Source of the DNA: Pelagibius sp040217155 | GTDB taxonomy: Bacteria; Pseudomonadota; Alphaproteobacteria; Kiloniellales; Kiloniellaceae | Length of the DNA stretch: 64,000 nt | NCBI GenBank assembly: GCA_040217155.1 | Contig: JAVJNS010000004.1 | Coordinates: 1 to 64,000 of the forward strand | Direction: 5' to 3' | Part shown: positions 59,959 to 64,000 of the stretch, in pieces | How the letters are laid out: each line of letters begins with the position of its first letter | Position numbering within the stretch: the stretch's first letter is position 1 | Made by a program: the position numbers and the translations under genes | The notes under the pieces: generated by a model | Told to the model about the DNA's origin: nothing | The model's input: only the letters and a program-made list of their open reading frames with translations | The model's database searches: none

Positions 59959-61302
59959 ATGTTTGACAAGATCCTCATCGCCAATCGCGGCGAGATCGCA
60001 TTGCGGATTCACCGCGCCTGTCGCGAGATGGGCATTCAGACGGTGGCCGTGCACTCCACCGCCGACGCTGACGCCATGCATGTGCGCCTGGCCGACGAAT
60101 CGGTCTGTATCGGACCGGCGCCCAGCCGCGACAGCTACCTCAACATCCCGGCGATTCTTTCCGCCGCCACCATCACCGGCGCCGACGCCATCCATCCGGG
60201 CGTCGGCTTCCTGTCGGAGAACGCCGACTTCGCCTCCATGGTGGAGGAGCACGGCATGGTCTTTATCGGCCCCTCGCCGGAGCACATCTCGATAATGGGC
60301 GACAAGGTGGTTGCCAAGAAGACGGCACAGGATCTGGGCATACCGGTGGTGCCGGGCTCCGATGGGGCGGTCACCTCCGCCGAAGAGGCCCGCGCGACGG
60401 CCGATGCGGTCGGTTATCCGGTGCTGATCAAGGCCTCCGCCGGTGGTGGCGGGCGCGGCATGAAGGTGGCGAACAACAACGCCGAGGTGGAAGACGCCTA
60501 CCGCCTCGCCCGCTCCGAGGCCAAGGCCGCCTTCGGCAACGACGAAGTCTACATGGAGCGCTACTTGAGCCGGCCGCGCCATATCGAGGTCCAGTTGCTG
60601 GCCGATGGCCAGGGCGGTGCAATACACCTCGGCGAACGCGACTGCTCGTTGCAGCGGCGACACCAGAAGCTGCTGGAGGAAGCGCTTTCTCCGGCCCTCA
60701 ACGCCGCCGAGCGAGAAGCCATCGGCAAGCGGGTGACCGATGCCATGCGCGACCTCGGCTACCGCAGCGCCGGCACCATCGAATTCCTCTACGAAGACGG
60801 TGAATTCTTTTTCATCGAGATGAATACCCGCCTGCAGGTCGAGCACCCGATCTCCGAAGCCATCACCGGCGTGGATCTGGTGCGCGAGCAGATCCGCGTC
60901 GCCGCCGGCCTGCCGCTCGACCTCGAGCAGAGCGATATCTCCTTCTCAGGCCATGCCATCGAGTGCCGCATCAACGCCGAGAACCCGGAAACCTTCATGC
61001 CGTCGCCCGGACTGGTGACCGACTACCACGCACCGGGCGGCCTCGGCGTTCGGGTCGACTCCGGGCTCTACGCCGGCTATCGCATCCCCTCCACCTACGA
61101 CAGCCTCATCGCCAAGCTGATCGTGCACGGCCAGACCCGCAATGAGTGCCTCATGCGCCTGCGCCGCGCCCTGGAGGAGTTCGTCATCGTCGGGGTCGAC
61201 ACCTCGATCCCGCTCCACCAGCGGCTGATCGGGGCACAGGACTTTATCAACGGCGACTATGACATCCACTGGCTGGAAAAATTTGTAGCCGGGCAGACTT
61301 AA
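59959..61302 (+). CDS. accC: Biotin carboxylase subunit of acetyl-CoA carboxylase
   Basis: A 447-residue ATP-grasp enzyme. N-terminal FDKILIANRGEIALRIHRAC, the glycine-rich ATP loop KASAGGGGRGMKVANN, HIEVQLLADGQGGAIHLGERDCS, and the metal-binding FIEMNTRLQVEHPISE are all intact. It carboxylates biotin on AccB with bicarbonate and ATP. It is 15 bases after accB, and aat follows after 18 bases, so the four genes aroQ-accB-accC-aat form one operon. Confidence 0.97.
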   Translation: MFDKILIANRGEIALRIHRACREMGIQTVAVHSTADADAMHVRLADESVCIGPAPSRDSYLNIPAILSAATITGADAIHPGVGFLSENADFASMVEEHGMVFIGPSPEHISIMGDKVVAKKTAQDLGIPVVPGSDGAVTSAEEARATADAVGYPVLIKASAGGGGRGMKVANNNAEVEDAYRLARSEAKAAFGNDEVYMERYLSRPRHIEVQLLADGQGGAIHLGERDCSLQRRHQKLLEEALSPALNAAEREAIGKRVTDAMRDLGYRSAGTIEFLYEDGEFFFIEMNTRLQVEHPISEAITGVDLVREQIRVAAGLPLDLEQSDISFSGHAIECRINAENPETFMPSPGLVTDYHAPGGLGVRVDSGLYAGYRIPSTYDSLIAKLIVHGQTRNECLMRLRRALEEFVIVGVDTSIPLHQRLIGAQDFINGDYDIHWLEKFVAGQT

Positions 61303-61320
61303 CCTATATGATTCCGCGTC

Positions 61321-61971
61321 ATGCAGTTGACGCCAGACCTTCTGCTCCGCGCCTATGCCATCGGGATCTTCCCCATGGCCGAGAGCCGTATTGACCCCGA
61401 ACTGCACTGGATCGACCCGGATCTGCGCGGCGTTCTGCCGCTCGACAAACTGCACGTCCCGCGCAAGCTGCGCGCCAAGATTCGCCGTGGCGATTTCGAA
61501 GTGCGTTGCAATACCGGCTTCCACGAGGTCATCCGGGGCTGCGCCGAACCGGCCGAGAATCGCCCGGACACCTGGATCAATCCGGTGATCGAGCAACTCT
61601 ACAAAGAACTCTATGAAATGGGTTTCGCCCACAGCGTGGAATGCTGGCAGGGCGACGAACTGGTCGGCGGCCTCTACGGCGTTTCCCTGGGCGCCGCCTT
61701 CTTCGGCGAATCGATGTTCAGCCGCGCCAGCGACGCCAGCAAGGTCGCCCTGGTGGAACTGGTCCTGCGCCTGCGCAAGGGCGGCTTCCTGCTATTGGAT
61801 ACCCAGTTTACCACGCCGCATCTCAGCCGCTTCGGCGCCAGGGAGATCCCGCGTGAGGATTACCGGCGGCGCCTCACCAAGGCCGTCTCGTCCCAGGCGA
61901 CGTTCTATTCAGGAGCGGTCTCGGGCGCGGAACTGGAAGCCTTCTTACAGTCGACCACCCAGACGTCGTAG
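61321..61971 (+). CDS. aat: Leucyl/phenylalanyl-tRNA-protein transferase
   Basis: A 216-residue protein with the family landmarks: LLLRAYAIGIFPMAESRIDPELHWIDP, VRCNTGFHEVIRGCAEP, TWINPVIEQLYKELYEMGFAHSVE and GGLYGVSLGAAFFGESMFSRASDASK. It adds Leu or Phe to proteins with N-terminal Arg/Lys, marking them for ClpAP degradation. The last 67 bases overlap the convergent DUF2155 gene. Confidence 0.96.
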   Translation: MQLTPDLLLRAYAIGIFPMAESRIDPELHWIDPDLRGVLPLDKLHVPRKLRAKIRRGDFEVRCNTGFHEVIRGCAEPAENRPDTWINPVIEQLYKELYEMGFAHSVECWQGDELVGGLYGVSLGAAFFGESMFSRASDASKVALVELVLRLRKGGFLLLDTQFTTPHLSRFGAREIPREDYRRRLTKAVSSQATFYSGAVSGAELEAFLQSTTQTS

Positions 61972-62318
61972 ACCGGGTGCTCCAGCGCCGAGACCGCGGG
62001 GCTGGAAGCGAACATCCAGCCCTTGAAGAGTTCGATCGTGGGGGAATCCGGCCGCACATCGTCGATCTCCAGGAAGGCCGTGCTTTCCGGCGTCTCTTCG
62101 GGCGGTTTCTTGTCGCAGACTCGGGCGACGATCTCCAGAGAGCCGAAACGCACCGGCACATCCAAGGGCGCCTCGAAGGTAGAGATCCGCGCGGTGATCT
62201 TGTCGAGACCCTGCAGCACGGCAACGTCGCCCGGCACGGCCCCGGCGGGCTGCACCGACAGGCCGGCAGTCACCGCGGCGCCGAAGAGAGCGGCCGTCAC
62301 CGGCAGGAGATGCGTCAA
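61905..62318 (-). CDS. DUF2155-family periplasmic protein
   Basis: 137 residues with a signal peptide (MTHLLPVTAALFGAAVTAGL, ending about AGA at 26). DUF2155 features: VAVLQGLDKITARISTFEAPLDVPVRFGSLEIVARVC with the conserved Cys, AFLEIDDV, and LFKGWMFASSPAVSALEHPVYDVWVVDC. The function of the family is unknown, though it is broadly conserved in alphaproteobacteria next to aat and mlaD. Its start overlaps the stop of the small acidic gene upstream (ATGA). Its 3' end overlaps aat by 67 bases. Confidence 0.93.
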   Translation of the reverse strand: MTHLLPVTAALFGAAVTAGLSVQPAGAVPGDVAVLQGLDKITARISTFEAPLDVPVRFGSLEIVARVCDKKPPEETPESTAFLEIDDVRPDSPTIELFKGWMFASSPAVSALEHPVYDVWVVDCKKASSSAPETAPE

Positions 62319-62584
62319 GACTCGTCGTCCTTGCCGGAAGCGGCGGCACCACCGCCCGTCTCATAGGGATTCTCCAGGGAATCTACCAGGGTCATCAATA
62401 CCTCACGCAACTGGGATTCATCGCAGCCCATCAGAATTCCATCCTCCAAGGCGTCCTGCGCCATTTCGCGAATTTCCTCCAGATTCTCATTCAGAACCTT
62501 GATCTTTTCGCGGCACGAAAGCGGCGCCCCGTCGGGCTGGAGCCAGACGGGGATATCGAACGTCTTGGTGGTGTTTGCAGACAC
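62315..62584 (-). CDS. Conserved small acidic protein, unknown function
   Basis: 89 residues, soluble and acidic. It begins MSANTTKTFDIPVWLQPDG, has a helical middle (EKIKVLNENLEEIREMAQDALEDGILMGCDE) and ends with a Gly/Ala tail. No domain is recognised. Genuine coding is supported by the regular sequence and the ATGA overlap with DUF2155 downstream. The location between a methyltransferase and DUF2155 does not point to a function. Confidence 0.8.
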   Translation of the reverse strand: MSANTTKTFDIPVWLQPDGAPLSCREKIKVLNENLEEIREMAQDALEDGILMGCDESQLREVLMTLVDSLENPYETGGGAAASGKDDES

Positions 62585-62665
62585 GCGCAGAACCTCAGCA
62601 GAAATTCACTGCGAAAGATTTAAGGTTTCGCCGCCGCCGGTGCAACAGGCAGGGCTTGCCGGGCC

Positions 62666-63445
62666 TCAGGCCACCAGCCGGGCAACGAAGCGCAGCCGCA
62701 CGTAGTCGGCGGTCCACTTGCCCTCGGCATCGCAGAGTTCCGGGCGCAGCGCCGCCGTCACTTCGGCCATAAAGGCCGCCACGTCAGCTTCCGGCACTTT
62801 CTTGATGAAAGACTCGCAGAAGGTCTCCAGCCAGCCGGCAATTTCGCCCGGCAGCGGTGTCGGCCGGGGAATGAGCTGGATCGAGGCCACTTCGAATCCT
62901 GCCTCTTTCAGGCGGGAGCCATATTCCTCAGGCGTTGGGAAGTACCAGGGGTTGGCCGCCCGGCTGTCGATGCCGCGGGCCTCCAGGGCCTGACTGACAG
63001 CACGCGTGATGATCGCGACGTTGCCGGCGCCACCCATCTCGCCGACGAAACGTCCGCCCGGCTTCAGGGCGCGCGCCACGCCGTGCAGCACCGCAGCGGG
63101 GTTCAGCATCCAATGTAGCGCCGCGTTGGACAGCACCGCGTCGAATTCCCGGTCGAACGTCAGTGCCTCACCGTCCACCACTTGCGCATCGAGCCCGCGA
63201 CGCCTGGCGGCGGCGACCTGGTCCGGCGACGCATCCACTCCCACCACGGCAGCGCCGGCGGAGACCAGCTTTTCCGTCAGGGCACCCTCGCCGCAACCGA
63301 GGTCGAGAATGCGCTCGCCGGGCTGCGGCTGCAGCAGATCGAGCAAGGGGCTTCCCAGTTCGGCCACAAAGCCGGCGTTCTTGTTGTAACGCTGCGGATC
63401 CCAATGCTGAGCGGCGCGCGGATCGTTGTTGCTCACTGGTGCCAT
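62666..63445 (-). CDS. Class I SAM-dependent methyltransferase
   Basis: A 259-residue protein. The SAM-binding motif I is ERILDLGCGEGALTEKLV, with the acidic motif II VVGVDASPDQVAAAR and VLSNAALHWMLNPAAV as motif IV/V. The layout resembles trans-aconitate methyltransferase (Tam)-like and other small-molecule methyltransferases. The substrate is unknown. It begins nine bases after the MlaD stop, so it is probably part of the same operon. Confidence 0.92.
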   Translation of the reverse strand: MAPVSNNDPRAAQHWDPQRYNKNAGFVAELGSPLLDLLQPQPGERILDLGCGEGALTEKLVSAGAAVVGVDASPDQVAAARRRGLDAQVVDGEALTFDREFDAVLSNAALHWMLNPAAVLHGVARALKPGGRFVGEMGGAGNVAIITRAVSQALEARGIDSRAANPWYFPTPEEYGSRLKEAGFEVASIQLIPRPTPLPGEIAGWLETFCESFIKKVPEADVAAFMAEVTAALRPELCDAEGKWTADYVRLRFVARLVA

Positions 63446-63454
63446 CCGATGATT

Positions 63455-63946
63455 TTACTGCGGCGACAAGCCACCACCCGGCGCGCTGTCGGAGGCCTCC
63501 TCGGCGGCGCTGAAGATGAAGCGTCCGAGCAGGTCGACGACATTGATGGAGCCCTGGGCGTAGACGATCTGCCCGCCGTTCTCGATGAAGTCCTCAGCCC
63601 CCCCTGGTTCCAACGCCACGTAATTACCGCCCAGCAGTCCGTCGGGGATGATTCGCGCTGAGGTGTCGCTCGGCAAACGGATGGACTGATTGATGCCGAG
63701 TTGAATCTCGGCAAAGTAGGTGTCCGGATTGAGACGCTGATCCACCACCGTGCCGATCTTCACGCCGGCCATGCGTACATCGGTGCCGACGTTGAGGCCG
63801 GAAGCGTCGTTGAACTCCACGAAGACTTTGTAGCCGCCGCGGGAATCGTCGCCGATGCTAGTGCTGCGAAAGGCGAAGACGACGAAAGAGACCGCAACCA
63901 GCAGGACGACAGCGCCCATCACCGTTTCGATCATGTTTCTGCGCAT
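63455..63946 (-). CDS. mlaD: MlaD-like MCE-domain lipid transport protein
   Basis: A 163-residue protein with an N-terminal membrane anchor (MGAVVLLVAVSFVVFAF) and an MCE domain: YKVFVEFNDASGLNVGTDVRMAGVKIGTV and IIPDGLLGGNYVALEPGGAEDF. This size and layout fit MlaD, the periplasmic hexameric substrate-binding part of the Mla phospholipid transporter. The ABC components MlaE and MlaF are not in the window and would be elsewhere. Confidence 0.93.
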   Translation of the reverse strand: MRRNMIETVMGAVVLLVAVSFVVFAFRSTSIGDDSRGGYKVFVEFNDASGLNVGTDVRMAGVKIGTVVDQRLNPDTYFAEIQLGINQSIRLPSDTSARIIPDGLLGGNYVALEPGGAEDFIENGGQIVYAQGSINVVDLLGRFIFSAAEEASDSAPGGGLSPQ

Positions 63947-63949
63947 CTG

Positions 63950-64000
63950 TCAGGTCCTACGCTGAATGGTCCGGCTCGACAGCCCTGCGGCGGCCGAGTT
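63950..64000 (-). CDS. Possible 3' end of a gene upstream of mlaD (partial)
   Basis: On the minus strand a frame entering from the window edge reads to a TGA at 63952-63950, four bases before the mlaD start, with about 16 residues ending SSRTIQRRT. The close spacing suggests an operon partner. Other frames are also partly open, so the identity cannot be told from this fragment. Confidence 0.3.
   Translation of the reverse strand, partial: NSAAAGLSSRTIQRRT

Noticed and set aside
59680..60846. 388-codon minus-strand frame across accB and accC
   Set aside because: Shadow of two essential genes with intact motifs on the plus strand.
1..64000. CRISPR array
   Set aside because: No series of regularly spaced 20-40 base direct repeats was seen. 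The only tandem array is the three-unit 14-bp repeat at 48721-48762.

Overview
The window is 64 kb of GC-rich DNA with the gene content and gene order of an alphaproteobacterium, probably a Rhodospirillales-like lineage. The basis is the blocks rne/amidase/PBP1A/prfB, cysE-iscR-cysteine desulfurases-ferredoxin and accB-accC-aat-DUF2155-mlaD, plus an elongator-type tRNA-Met(CAU). Genus and species cannot be read from the sequence.

Positions 1 to about 18,450 are accessory DNA that ends at the 3' end of the tRNA-Met gene, a usual place for island insertion. No integrase or second attachment site is visible, so the left end of the island lies outside the window. Its main content is a four-gene, translationally coupled minus-strand operon (14040 to 146): an SNF2-type helicase with a DUF3883-like nuclease-fold C-terminus, a very large sacsin-like GHKL ATPase, a DUF1156 amino-DNA-methyltransferase, and a DUF499 ATPase with an N-terminal Swt1/HEPN-like domain that keeps an R-x4-H motif. 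This looks like an anti-phage modification/defence system of the helicase-methylase-ATPase kind (related in composition to DISARM and Hma) with an extra GHKL subunit. Next to it are a divergent PD-(D/E)XK-like protein, an XRE regulator in a compact group of small genes (one more nuclease-fold candidate, a helical protein, a small membrane protein), a Rap1a/Tai-like periplasmic protein and a 59-residue membrane protein.

From 18.5 to 31 kb the chromosome backbone carries a B12-type radical SAM protein, an SCP2 protein, MnmA, two alpha/beta hydrolases, a DUF302 protein, a CBS protein, the cysE-iscR-desulfurase-desulfurase-ferredoxin operon with a probable IscR-controlled promoter, and AnmK. MnmA and the desulfurases are functionally linked: IscS supplies sulfur for tRNA thiolation.

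From 31 to 46 kb are tyrS, an AsmA/YhdP-like envelope protein, glnE, bcp, a DUF455 ferritin-like protein, an EamA transporter, and a GNAT / PaaK-like ligase / cytochrome P450 group. From 45 to 54 kb is a cell-wall and RNA block: prfB with an intact programmed +1 frameshift site, PBP1A preceded by a curious 14-bp tandem repeat, an AMIN-domain amidase, and divergent rne with a hairpin in its leader.

From 54 to 64 kb are an aminotransferase, a divergent gamma-glutamyltransferase-like lipoprotein, a BepA-like M48 protease with TPRs, a DsbA-like oxidoreductase, aroQ-accB-accC-aat, and a convergent minus-strand set (MlaD, methyltransferase, small acidic protein, DUF2155). No CRISPR array, rRNA, insertion sequence or prophage structural gene was seen.
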